From positions 5,092,001 to 5,156,000 of the forward strand of contig CANUEZ040000151.1 in the NCBI GenBank assembly GCA_948099385.1: a stretch of DNA of 64,000 bases, given 5' to 3'. How positions within the stretch are numbered: the first letter of the stretch is position 1; every line of letters starts with the position of its first letter. Positions 35,890-47,170 of the stretch are shown here, piece after piece. The notes under the pieces are model-generated. The model did not search any database. It was given only the letters and a program-made list of their open reading frames with translations, and was not told where the DNA came from. The DNA is from Fasciola hepatica. Its lineage: Eukaryota > Platyhelminthes > Trematoda > Plagiorchiida > Fasciolidae. A program made the translations under genes and the position numbers.

Positions 35890-37968
35890 AGGTTCCACCA
35901 CCAAGCAAAAGCCCACATTGGGCATCCTCAGATTAGCCTCGCAGCCAAAAATTGTTACTGTTTCAACCCTCAACATCTGCCGTATTTGTTCCCTCTTGTC
36001 ATTCCAGCCTCCACTGCTTGTTATTAACCCTCGCCCTCGCCCCGACGAGTCCGCCCACTACCCACTCGGTGCCACTGTAATCTGCGACTCCCAGCGCTCC
36101 GTACCATGTTGCTTCGAGACCTCTTGTGAGTAAGCGAGAATCCCCAACTAGGTATGCTACGGGCCAACCACTCGATTTGCCCATCTCTCTTCGCTCTCTA
36201 TTGAAGCTCCTTGAAATCTCACCCTCTACACTTAGGAAAGATAAGCTGTTGCACTATTCTACAATTCAATCTGACTCCACCGAGCCTAACTACCTGCGTG
36301 GCCGTCCTAGCCGCTCTCGCGCCACTCAACCCTCCACCCCCCCCCATCCTTACTCCCGCGAGCTTACTCTCACCCTTTCTGATCATATGCAACCTCCAAA
36401 CCACACATCTGCCTCGCCTACATATTTCCCTTCGTTTCTACTCTACCACAACCCCTTATTTAGCAGTCCCGGCATGCCCCGGTTGCCCCCTACCCTACCC
36501 TTTCGCCACATTTCCCCCATCATCAAACAGCCACATGGGCATCCTACCAGTGATTCCGGGTTCACACCTGTATCCTGTCTCCTCAAGCCTCGCAAATCCC
36601 CACCACACAGAAAGGACCCTTGGTCCTTCACGGGCCTCCAGCCCTTTCCACGCATGACCAATGATATCCCAGTCCCCAAATCTCACCATTTTTACCGACG
36701 TAGCCTACAGCTCTTCAATCATATGCCCCCTGCTCCTCCTATACTGGCCCTGCCCAAAGGCTACTTTCCTCTCTCCCCTACAATTGTTTTCTTCCTGGCC
36801 GAAGCCCACCGCACCCCCGGCCCTATAGCTAAACACTCCCGGTTTTCATCCACAGCCTCTTGCATACCCGTTATCGATCACCCATATCGATCAGCGGAGC
36901 CTCATACCGATGCTTTGCCCAATTTTGGCCCCCCTTCCGACGTTGCCTACCCTCCCATTTCAGATGATGCATCATCCCCACTGAAACCCAGTTCCTACAG
37001 CCATAGCAGTCCCAGTAGTCAGGCACCTGGCACCCCTACAATGACTCCTTTTCAACTAGTTCATAAAATCGCTGGATCAGTAGATAGAAGAATATCTTAT
37101 ATGCAATCCCTGGTTCTTGCCTCAAACCCTGACATTATACCAGGAACTGAATCCTGGCTCTTTCAAGATACCTCGGTCGATCTTGTCCGCATAGCTGGGT
37201 ACCAGTGCTTCTCAGACACTGGCCGGACTAGGCGTGGTGGGGGCTGTTTGGTCTTCGTCAAGTGCGCAACCCACGCTGGAATCAGTGACCACCCGTTTCC
37301 TATTAAGGATTCACTATGGTTAGCTATTCACGCTTCCGACCGAAACCTCCTACTCGGCTCCATCTTGGTCCCTCCGGGCCTGGAGCTTAAGAAATGTGAC
37401 TCTGTCGTAGATAGCTTTATTGTTGCACCTGACTATTCTGCGAGTGCAAAAGTTATTTCGGGTGACCTAAACCTTCTGATCAGCTGGTCCTCTAATACCA
37501 GCCCTCCAGCCCTCTCCACCATCCTTCCCCCATATCCGCCTTGGGGGATGGGCCCAACATGTCTCCAGCCCTACTAGGTGGAACAAAGTCTTGGTCTCAG
37601 TAGTCCCGTAGGTATTCCCTGGTATCATCACTCAGGTCACTTCCCTGATAGTGACCACCGTATACCCTCGTGTAACTTTCGTTGCTTCAGCCGTCATGGT
37701 CCTAATCTATCCCCTCCTCCCATTCCAAATTTGTGCTGCTCAATTAACTGGCGTTCGTGCCAATGATGCCCCTTTCAGTCAATTAAATGGCCTTTTTCCT
37801 TTCCCCAAATCCTCTCATCATTGTCATCTCCATCTCTACCAACTTCTTATGCTGCTTAAATGCTGCCAACCCATATGTCGATCCACCCCTCTAGTCCTGC
37901 AGTCTCCCCCTTCATCTTCAGAGCGTATGCCGGCTGGGACACAATTTACACTTGCTAGGTCACGCGAT
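35890..37968 (+). pseudogene. LINE A, proline-rich ORF1 tail and endonuclease, copy 2
   Basis: As copy 1, but a C run near 36,340 is one base shorter, which joins the upstream frame to the rest: a single 483-codon frame runs from 36,126 to 37,577. It holds about 300 residues rich in Pro, Ser and His followed by the endonuclease pieces ESWLF, RGGGCLVFVK, KDSLWLAI and SGDLNLL. Homology continues in broken frames to about 37,960, just where element B starts. The missing RT half appears to resume at about 45,030 (G), placing B inside A. Confidence 0.75.
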
Positions 37969-40448
37969 CTGCGCTACACCGCGTTGGATTGCGTGCTGTT
38001 ATCGGTTGAGTTTCCACTAAGCTATCTAGGGTGACATTAGGAATAATAGCTCCTAGGAATATCCTCACGACTCAAAATAATTCTGGTTTTTTTTCTGAAC
38101 CATATACTCATGGGTGACCAGCTAATATACAAAACGTTGTTAGAATAGCTTCGCAACTGCCAGTGTAGGCTAGGTGAGTGTTTTCCTTTATCAACACGCC
38201 TATCTCCAATCCTATAAAAATGCTTTTCCAAATAATGCCTAAAGCGACTTCTGTCCGCCTCCACCACCAAGTGACAAGCAGTCTTCAGTGCGCGAACACT
38301 AAACGCCCCCGACTCCTCACAGCTTTGGTACCTTGCTCGGCACCACCGGTTGATATCCACAGTGATGCTGGCATTAAATTTAGGGCACTAGAACGAAACC
38401 CAGAATCCTTGGAAGGACGGTTACGTATCTGACCGCGTTGTCACTGCTAGCGTGTATCGTGGGTCTATCAAAATACCCGAACACCGAAAGTTTACTAACG
38501 GCCGGTCGTTTTCTGGGCCCAATTGCTTCTGAAGTCCACCAAAGAATTAAAAGATCCAAGAATGCCGTGGTTCTTAATATTCCGGACCATCTTCCGCTTT
38601 CCTCGATTAAACAGTAGTTGCTTCTGGCCCGCGGTATGTCACACCACGAGTGCGGCTGAGTAAGACCAAGAAAAAAGTCACAGTGGTACGTGTCCACTTC
38701 TGTTTCAGTTCCGTGAGGAAAACATTGCCACGGAATTCATCAGAAAGAGAGAGGCCATCGCCAAAGCCACCCCTTTTAAAGGCATAAAAATTGTTGCCGA
38801 CAAGACTCCTGAAGTCGGTAATCTCCAATCCCTCCTCATCATAATCTCCCGATCCAGGGCCGCCCAACCCCCTCAACAACCCACCACGGTTGGCACATTC
38901 ACTCACGCGCCATCGACCAATGCACCACCAGTGGATGTGGACCCCGACATATCCCTCTCGTCGTCAACTCCTCAGCGCCCATCCGAACGGCTCTACATTA
39001 CAACCCAATCTCCACCACTACCTATAGGACTTACCGAAAGCCGGGCGATACAATCATCCCTCAAAGACAGCTATTGCTCAGTCCTTGGCTTATCCTCTAA
39101 GCGTGCCGAGAAGGTGAACGCTTTCAACTCCCCACCCCGTACCAATGAATCAGCAACATCTTCCCCAATGAAATCGAGCACAGCCTCTTCCCCCGTCCCT
39201 GTTGCTTCCCGTGGCCTAGATCTTCTCAACCTCGGCATCACCACGACCCCAATTTGCCTCATAAACCAGCCTTGAGCCTCTCGTGTAAGCGCCGAACAAA
39301 TTTTGACCCAACCATTTCCATCACCGGCACGCCCACCGAAACTCCTCGGTCCCTCCGTTAGTATTCCACCTGTGTACCTGAGTAAGCATCTAAAGACCCA
39401 TGTAGCCAACCCCAAAGCGGTGCTACCAACTACTCGCATGTCACCCTCGTCCTGTCTACCGATGCTCTACCATATTGAAAATTTGCCCCTGTTCATACCA
39501 CCACCACCTTTGTCACCACCATTCGAACCCTCTCATTTTCCAGCACACCACGCACTGCGTTCTCTGTACTCGCTCAATGTTTCACCCGGTCGAATTCAGT
39601 TACCAGACCTTCCTTTAAGCCTCCCACCCCATCGCAGCACCTACCTCTACCCCAGCAGCTTATCTACCTCAGTCCAACCGCGGCAGTATACCATCAACCA
39701 CCCGTTCGAATATGGCTCCCACTTTACCCAAAACACCGGTGGTACATCCCAAGGCTACTCAGTACGGAAGCAAAATACCAATTTTTTTCATTATCTACCC
39801 TGGGCGAAACATGGCCCCACACCATAGCTCTATCCCAGAACATTCGTCCCCACCTGTTCCCCAATGGTGGTATAGCCGTCAGCCAACCAACTCGTATTTT
39901 GTCCACAAACCTAGGCCCCGCTCTATAATTTCAGACGATACTTCTAACTTCCATCCACTCCACACCGGTTCTTCGCTTCAGACTTCCCCACCCATCCTTA
40001 ACGAAGAACCCCTTGCCTTCATGGTTGATCCTGCGGCGACTAGCCACTCCATGGGCTCCCAGTCGAACTCGGAAACCACCAAATTCGGTCGTACTACCTG
40101 TCCTACCAGCATTCCCCCAACCCTTACTGGTCATTTTGATACTGACCAAACGTCCCTCTATTGGTCCTCGACTCACCCGCCACCGCACCCAATGCTGCTC
40201 CCAATCGGTCTTCCAGAGTGCCTCACCCAACTTGCATCCTGCAGCAGTCATCCTCCTGATGTCTCAATAGACTTGATACCCTTCAATCAGGCGTCCTATA
40301 TGGGCGACGACGCCGTACCATACAAACCACTACCATGTAGCCCACCTGCTAATCCCCCAGTCCAGTTACTACTCCCCCTGAAGACAACCTCCTGGCTGAC
40401 AACCCGGCTGCCGGAAGCTTACTCGGCCCCATTAATCTTCCGCTACCC
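37968..40448 (+). pseudogene. LINE B 5' UTR and ORF1, copy 2
   Basis: Duplicate of 11,010-13,490: worn conserved ORF1 block near 38,523-38,608 and a long proline-rich tail (38,931-39,275; 39,303-39,827; 39,712-40,452). Substitutions relative to copy 1 leave the disruptions unchanged. Confidence 0.7.
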
Positions 40449-43319
40449 TTGAGTGGAGCTCTAGCGCCTTGTAATCTCAAAGATACAGGCAGAGTTCCCC
40501 TCCTACTGTTGAATTTTCGTTCGTTGTTGAACAAAATTAACAACTTGAGGAAACATGTACTTGCTTCTAGCTTCGACATTGTTCTGGTTACAGAAATATG
40601 GTTAGCCGATCACATCCCAACTGACGTTGCCTCGTTGGTAGGCTATAACTCCTTTCGAGTAAGCAGAGTGAACCGCCAAGGCGGTGGTTGTTTTGCATAC
40701 AATAAACGTAAATTTACTACCACCATTCTCCACCACCCAGTGCTTGATTGTATTCCCGACTCTCTTTGGCTCTACGTCCTTATTCCTGGAAAAGTGTTGC
40801 GTATTGGGTGCGTCTACCTAGCACCTACCTCTAACTACTCTGATTTCCAGCATATCATTGGGGCTTTTGAGTACATTTCTACTCCATCCTTAGGTCCGAA
40901 GATCATAGCAGGAGACTTCAATACTCCGGGTATTAGATGGAATACAATGACTGCCTCCTCCCATTTATCCCATTTCCTTCTGGACACCTCAGCTGCAGGA
41001 AGGACGCAGCTCTTCTCTACTCCAACAAGGCATAACCGTACCCTCGATTTGGTGGTAAACCATGGCCTCCGTGAAGTGATCGTCTCCCTCACACAAAACC
41101 TTCCCGGTAGTGACCACAAAATGGTCATATGTCACTTCACTGTTACACAAGAATCATGCCTACTTGAAGTTTTCGAAATCAAAAACCAAAACACCTACAG
41201 ACTGACTAGCTGGGCCCAGTTGGCTACCTCCCTCCGGGGCATTGACTGGTCTGACTTCTTCCTCACATCTGATCCGCAAAAAGCAGCCGATGTGCTCTAT
41301 TTCAAGTCGCTTTCATCCATAAATTGCCTCACCTCAGCCGTGAGACATGTTAGAGCCAAGACCACCAAAATTGACAGACTTCGACAAAAGATTTGTAAGC
41401 TCCAGAACTCATTCCTCAGGAATCGAGACTTCTCTTCGACAGTCAGAATATGCCGACCCTACCGTGATTTCTATGCAGCAACCGAGAATAAACTTAAAAA
41501 GCGAGAATGGGCTGCCCTACAACAGCCTCACAGTGTGAAGCTTCTCTCAACACCGCTAAAATGTAGCAACTCGCGCAAAAATGAAAACAAAACCCAATTC
41601 CTTACCCAAAATGGCACCACCTTGTCTCACCGGAAGATATGGCTGAGGCTTTTAATTGCTATTTCGCCTCAGCTCTTATTACGGACACTAACCCTTCACC
41701 ATTCTGCTATCCGATGCTCACACAGGACGAGATATCAACCATAACATTTACCACGGCCAACATCAGGAAATTCCTGGCCAACACGGAACCCTCCTATCAC
41801 CCAGGGCCTGATGACCTTCCGCCTCTCCTACTTCGATTCGAAAGACCTGACCTAGTGCTCCTATTGCTGAACCCCTTTACATTGTCTATGTCGTCTGGAA
41901 TCTACCCAGCTCAATGGAGAGCATCCTGTTTAATTCCAAAACACAAAAATGGGCCTTGCATGATTCGGGGAACTATCGCCCCATAAACCACACTTTGATT
42001 GTTTCCAGGCTCATGGAGAGGACAGTGAGGGACCAGCTTGGAAATTTCCTGACTTCTCGAAATCCTATCAACCCAGCTCAGCATGGTTTCCTAAAGTCCT
42101 GCTCGTGCCTCACGTGTCAGATGGACTTCCTCAGTTTAATCATTTCTAAAGCAGACAGAAGCAAGCCGATCACCGTCATCTTTCTCGACTTGACCAAAGC
42201 ATTCGACAGTGTATCTCACACTCGCTTACTGCCAAAAACTAGATCCTGCTTAGTCGCTGACCCCCTTCTGTCTTGGCTATCATCTTACCTCCCTGAATGT
42301 TCTCAAACCGTCATCGTCAATGAAACATCCTCCAGGCCTAAAAGAATTACTAGCGGGATCGTACAGGGTAGCGTTCTAGGTCCTCTCTTATTTCTTATGT
42401 ACATAAATGACGTCCTCCGAGTAGTGCTTCATGGCACAACATTTCTCTTTGCTGACGACATAAAACCAGTCTATACTTTTGAGGCTGACGCCATGCACTC
42501 AGTTGTCAGTGATATTCTGTCAGACTTGAAGTCCCTTGACGAATGGTGTACTCAATGTCTGATGAAGTTTTCGGCAGCTGAGCTCCCTTCTGTCTTAGAA
42601 ATGCCAAGCTGCACCTGGCTGTTTCAGAATAAATGGTCTGCCGATACCCAATACTCATGTGTTAAGATATCTGGGCCTGCATTATTCATGTTCCTTCAAC
42701 TTTCATGAACAACCATTGGCCCAAATTGGCAAGGCAAGAAGGATGACTGCACTTATCCTCAGGACATACCGTACTCAGGAGAGTAAGCTCCTGATATTCA
42801 AGACACACGCCAGGTTGCTGTTGAAATACTGCCCCCTGGTCTTTACTTTGATGTGAAAGGCCGACCGGGTCAGTAAAGGGAAAGTGCAACGCTCCTTTAC
42901 CAAAACATTATTTGCCACCTCTCTCAACCTTAACTACAGATCCAGGTGCGAACTGCTCCGGCTTGAGCCACTATGGTTACGTCGTATCAGGCTCAATCTC
43001 TCATTTTTCTTCCATTTCCTGCATTCAAAATCCACTCATCTGATAACCCACTCGGTTTCTCTAGTGAGACTCCCTACTCCCTCCGTCGTAGGCAATTCAC
43101 CATTACAACCCCCAATCTGGACTCCCAATCGGATCTAGATATTTCTCGGTTATCTACTCCAGCCTCTGGAATAAGCTTCCTGACTCACTGCAATCGTGTC
43201 GCACGCTAATACAATTCAAAGGGGCACTATGCAAAATCCTAGATGCATCTTCTGTAATAAGCATGACCCATGATAACATCATCATAGACTAAGCATATGA
43301 AGATTGCCTCGGATATTAG
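40449..43319 (+). pseudogene. LINE B ORF2 (AP endonuclease and RT), copy 2
   Basis: Duplicate of 13,491-16,361. The endonuclease frame is 40,449-41,744 and RT pieces are 41,639-41,986, 41,914-42,708 and 42,659-43,319. Motif A reads FLDLTKAFDSV here (Arg in copy 1, Lys in C and E), so copy 2 retains the family residue at that position. FLFADDIKPVY is kept. Frameshifts are identical to copy 1. Confidence 0.85.
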
Positions 43320-43392
43320 ACCACAATGTGCCACAGTCTTTTGCGTTCGACCGCTTTCTCATGACCCGTCTGGTGATCGCACCCGCGTATAC

Positions 43393-43426
<34 letters not shown>

Positions 43427-45018
43427 GTACCTTGGGTATGCTCCACTCACTTTTCTCCTCCCTCCCCAGTAGATCGTGCCATTTTACAACATAGTTTGCA
43501 TATATATACTTAAAAAAACCGTTTTTTCCTTTAGTGATAGATGTTCGCCTTCACTTTATTAGTATAGCTTTTGCATCCGACCGCTCTCCTATGACCCTTC
43601 TGATGATCGCACCCGGGTATACACCCATATATATATATATACCCTGGGTACGTTCCACTCACTCTTCTCTTCCCTCCCATTTTACAACATAATTTGCATA
43701 CATATTTAAAAAAACCGTTCCGTCCTCTAGGGAAAGGTGCTCCCCTTCACTTAATTCCTCTGTCTCAGGCTAAAACACAACCGCCCCATCCCGCTTTTTT
43801 GGGCCTTCCTCGTGTTCAGAAAAAATGTTCATTTTCTGGTTTTCATTAAGACCATGATCATAACCCACAGCTGGAACACTCTCCAGTCTGCCGCACTCCT
43901 GATCTCTCTCAGATCGCATTGGCTACTTGGGTAGCCATCGGCCAACTCGACTTTTATCCCGGATTAACGTAAAGACTAGACTATTTGATCAATGGTTTAA
44001 ACCTAAACTCTCGCCTGCTGACGTTATACGGAGCACCGTACACGGAGTAACAAACCCTCATGAAAGTCTCACCGGATGACAGAGGTGATTCCTGACACCA
44101 ACCATCAACCCACATCCACTCAACATCTATTCCCAATAATCCATTCCAACAGTTCAATTCTTTCCGAGTTGCAGTACGAAACCCAGCCCTTGCCGCTGTC
44201 CACTTCATCAAATCATCCCCTTCTTACCTGCTACCCTCAACAGTCTACCTGACATCACCTGTAACCAAGGTCTTTATGAAACAGAATGCCCGCCATCTGC
44301 AGCCGACCGGAATTTGGCCAATAATTTTTTATCACATACGATTTTTTTTCTTTTTTCTTTACACTCTTCCAACTTCTGCCTAGCCGCACCAGTAGCGTTT
44401 GTCTTCACTAATCCGTCTCTTTAACGGCTCTTCTTTGAAAGTCCGTTACGCCTCCATACACCATTCATGCTCTTCAAAAGTTTACTGAAATCCTAGTGAA
44501 GCTTTTGGCCTTCATGTGAATTTTCATATGACATTGTAGTCACCTGCACAAAAGGTCCGTTTCATTAATACCTTTGACTCACTTGCATTTATTTTACATG
44601 CTTTCTCCACAGTTAGTTACCCAATGCTAAATCAGTGTTTTATATTTCGCTAGTATCTCTGACTGCACGCTGATAGTCCCATGCGTACTTTACTTTTAGT
44701 CTTGTTCTTTGGCTTCTCCTTCGCCCGGTTACTCGTTGGTGTCCGTTCAATTATCGCTTATACCAGCAACCCCACGTTTGTCCCGCTATCCACAACACCC
44801 TCACCGAATTCAAAACCGATTTTCAATTCTCGCTTCAACCATTACCTTTTTTGTTCACTCAAACACTACATGACTTCACTGGTGTATTTCGGCTACTGTG
44901 CGATTCATAAATTTAGAAATTTTGAAAACCTCACATTGACATGTACTGCTGTACTCTCTGATCTTGCCTTGTGCATGTGTACTGACCACGGTCAAGATAT
45001 ATTCATTTCAATTCAATG
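43320..45018 (+). other. LINE B 3' UTR to the R2 terminus (copy 2)
   Basis: Follows copy 1 to 44,585 and then continues uniquely. It contains the ~220 bp tandem pair with (AT)n tracts (43,338-43,757), the CACAGCTGGAAC block (about 43,866) and R2 (about 44,680-45,018). A 119-codon open frame at 44,681-45,040 covers R2 and starts with a hydrophobic stretch, but its similarity to the non-coding R2 copies argues against a gene. Confidence 0.6.
43338..43757 (+). repeat. ~220 bp tandem pair with (AT)n tracts, copy 2
   Basis: Duplicate of 16,380-16,800. The (AT)n tract lies at about 43,395-43,426 and the second, shorter tract at about 43,627-43,640. Confidence 0.8.
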
Positions 45019-45029
45019 CGCATCAACCA

Positions 45030-47170
45030 GCTGCAAATAAGGCTGTCGCATGGCCAAATCGCATTTGAGAGGACAAGAGGTCACCACTCTAGAGCATCTC
45101 AACAAATTCGGCCACTTGCCCCACCTGCTTAGTGGAGGGTCCAACCGCTCCACTCTTGCTTCGCCCAAATTCCTCATCTGAGGCTCATCCACCTGTACTA
45201 CATTAGCATCTATTTCTGAGGCCCTCAGTGATCAATTCTCCTCCTCTCTTATCACTTGCCGCAGTGTAGCCTCACCTCCCATCCATTCCAGCACCTCGGC
45301 CACTCTTTCATCGGTTAACTTCGCCAACTGGAGATCGGAAAATTAACCTCCTCTGACGAACCTTCCCAGAAACCGAGCCCAGATGGTCTCCCACCGTTCC
45401 TTCTCCCTTTTGAGACCCCAATATTCCTTTGCTGTTACTTAATGTATGCGTGACGGATATGTCTCACGGCCTTGTCCCCCCTCAATGAAAACCTAAGTCC
45501 TCACTCCGCATCTCAAAAGGGGCGCTCAACATAGCCCTAATGACTATCTTCCTATTAGCCACACTTCATCAGCCTGCAGAATCATGAAAAGGATCATCAA
45601 AAACACATTGTTCGGTACCCTTTATCCAACTATTTGCTTAACCCTGGTCATCTTGGTTTTCTGAACTCCCCCTCATGCTCTTCCTGTCAGCTGGACTTTC
45701 TCAATGTCCTGTCGTTCACGTTTAAAGCAGGCAACTCCGTATCTTTCCTGTACCTTGATGTGCCTGAGACTATTGACCGTATTCTTCGTCTGTATCTGAT
45801 ACCCGAGATCCGACCGCCTGGGGTGAAGCATCATCTCCTCTCCAGGCTATCGTCATGTCTCTCTAACAGATCACAAGCTGTGTTGGTTCACGGCTACTTG
45901 TCTTTTGCCAAACCCCTTACGAATAGCGTCACGGTGAATAGCGTGCTAGGCCCATAACTATTCTTCATTGTTATCAGCTGCATATTATCTTCTATGTGCC
46001 ACGGTAAACCATTCCTCCTTGCTGAAGACTTGAAAACAGTTTACCCCTTTCCACCCCAATGACCTATCCACAACCCTACGCTACAAATTTGGAACTTAGT
46101 CCCTCTCCAAACTCGGTGCACCAGGTAGTTCATGGAATTCTCTGCAGAGATGAGCACCCTCCTGCCTTACAAATGCACTCTACTCCCCGGCCAAATTATT
46201 CTGGATGGCCCTCACATTCCCGTGCACCCACTGTTAGTGATCTTGGCATAGGGTTCTCCTCTTCCTTTACCCTCTCGGAAAGGCACCGTTCCAAATCACT
46301 AAAGCTAGGAGAACCCTGAGCCTGATACCTCGACGGTTCTTACTACCCGCCAGTCACCCCTCCATTTATCTGTCACACGTAAGACCACTTCTAGAATACT
46401 GCCTGAGTACCTGCAGCCACTGGCCACTTTCTTCTGTTGTATCTCTTGAGAGAGTTCGTCACACCTTCGCAAAAAACTTTGGGAGTATCCGTAACCCTAA
46501 CATACCGCCTATGATGTGAGCTCCTACGTATTGAGCCTTTATTGCTTCGCTGAGCGAGGCTCAAATCAGTCTTCCTCTCCAGGCCTATACGCAATCAAGT
46601 CCGTACTTCCTATTATATTTATTTGCTCCTTCTTGCTCTTTTCCCCCTGTTCACTGTGCTCTTTCTCTCTTTGTCCCTTTTTTCAATCTCAACCTTATGT
46701 CCTAGTTCTTCCCGTCAGCCCATTCGAAAATCTTGAATAACCTTCCCCTCATTTTGCGCAATGCCTCTTAGCTGTGAGCTTTTCAGCGTGCTCTTTTCAT
46801 TCACCCAACTTTCCTCAGCGCTATATTGCCAGCCAATGGACGCGTCTTCAAGGGTCTGGCCCTTGAAAGAGGCCTCACACTGTAGCCTCATAACCTCTGC
46901 GCCAAAAGCCAATACCTATACTCTTTGCCTAACCCTTTTCTCTCAATCAGTACAACGAACTATGATCATTGCTGTCGCTGTCTGAAATGAGTCCATCTCT
47001 CGCTTTCGGTGCAGTATCTCCACTTCTAACCCACATTTCCCCGTGTATTCGTCCTGGATGCATCCGAATTCTTCTACCTCGAGTTACCAAGTTGACCTCA
47101 CCACAGTCCTTCACTGTCTATTTCCGCGTCAATAAAACAGGTTGTATATATTCACACCTCTTACCACCTC
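45030..47170 (+). pseudogene. LINE G, RT half of the element interrupted by B
   Basis: Begins in the linker before RT: HLRGQEVTTLEHLNKFGH, SNRSTLASPKFLI and SISEALSDQFSSSLI align with KLEKQELYALNQPDKIAH, NPRCTTKIPYLL and LIAEAFNNFFASTFI of C. Next come KPSPDGLPPFLL, LNPGHLGFLNSPSCSSCQLDF, the motif A region YLDVPETIDRI, and NSVTVNSVLGP followed by a stop. FLLAEDLKTVYPF shows the ADD box changed to AED. C-terminal pieces are VRPLLEYCLSTC, LERVRHTFAKNFG and SFTVYFRVN (about 47,100-47,135). Many stops and shifts; inactive. Most likely the continuation of A (35,890-37,968). Confidence 0.75.

Larger units (their letters stand above)
26961..44585. repeat. Copy 2 of the ~27 kb near-identical direct repeat
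   Basis: Matches 1-17,628 and carries the same nested elements with the same stop codons and frameshifts. Identity to copy 1 ends at 44,585 (CTCACTTG, then CATTTATT here and ACCCAACC in copy 1). The left limit is at or before 26,961 because copy 1 is cut by the window start. If the arrangement is tandem, the unit would begin at 17,629. Most differences from copy 1 are single transitions scattered through non-coding and pseudogene sequence alike. Confidence 0.95.
37968..45018 (+). mobile_element. Complete LINE B, about 7 kb, nested in LINE A/G (copy 2)
   Basis: The left end is the 5' signature CTACACCGCG...GCTGTTATCGGT shared with D. The right end is the R2 terminus GACCACGGTCAAGATAT followed by AT-rich sequence at about 45,018. 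Between them lie ORF1, ORF2 and a 1.7 kb 3' UTR. The flanks are the two halves of a related LINE: its endonuclease and linker end just left, and its linker and RT resume just right with only about ten residues unaccounted for. TGCGC occurs at 37,970-37,974 and 45,017-45,021 and might be a short target-site duplication, but this is weak. Confidence 0.7.

Noticed and set aside
37968..45021. TGCGC at both ends of B as a proven target-site duplication
   Set aside because: Five bases are too few to exclude chance, and the exact 5' and 3' ends of B are not fixed.
44681..45040. 119-codon frame with a hydrophobic start resembling a signal peptide
   Set aside because: It overlaps the R2 repeat, whose other copies do not keep the frame.
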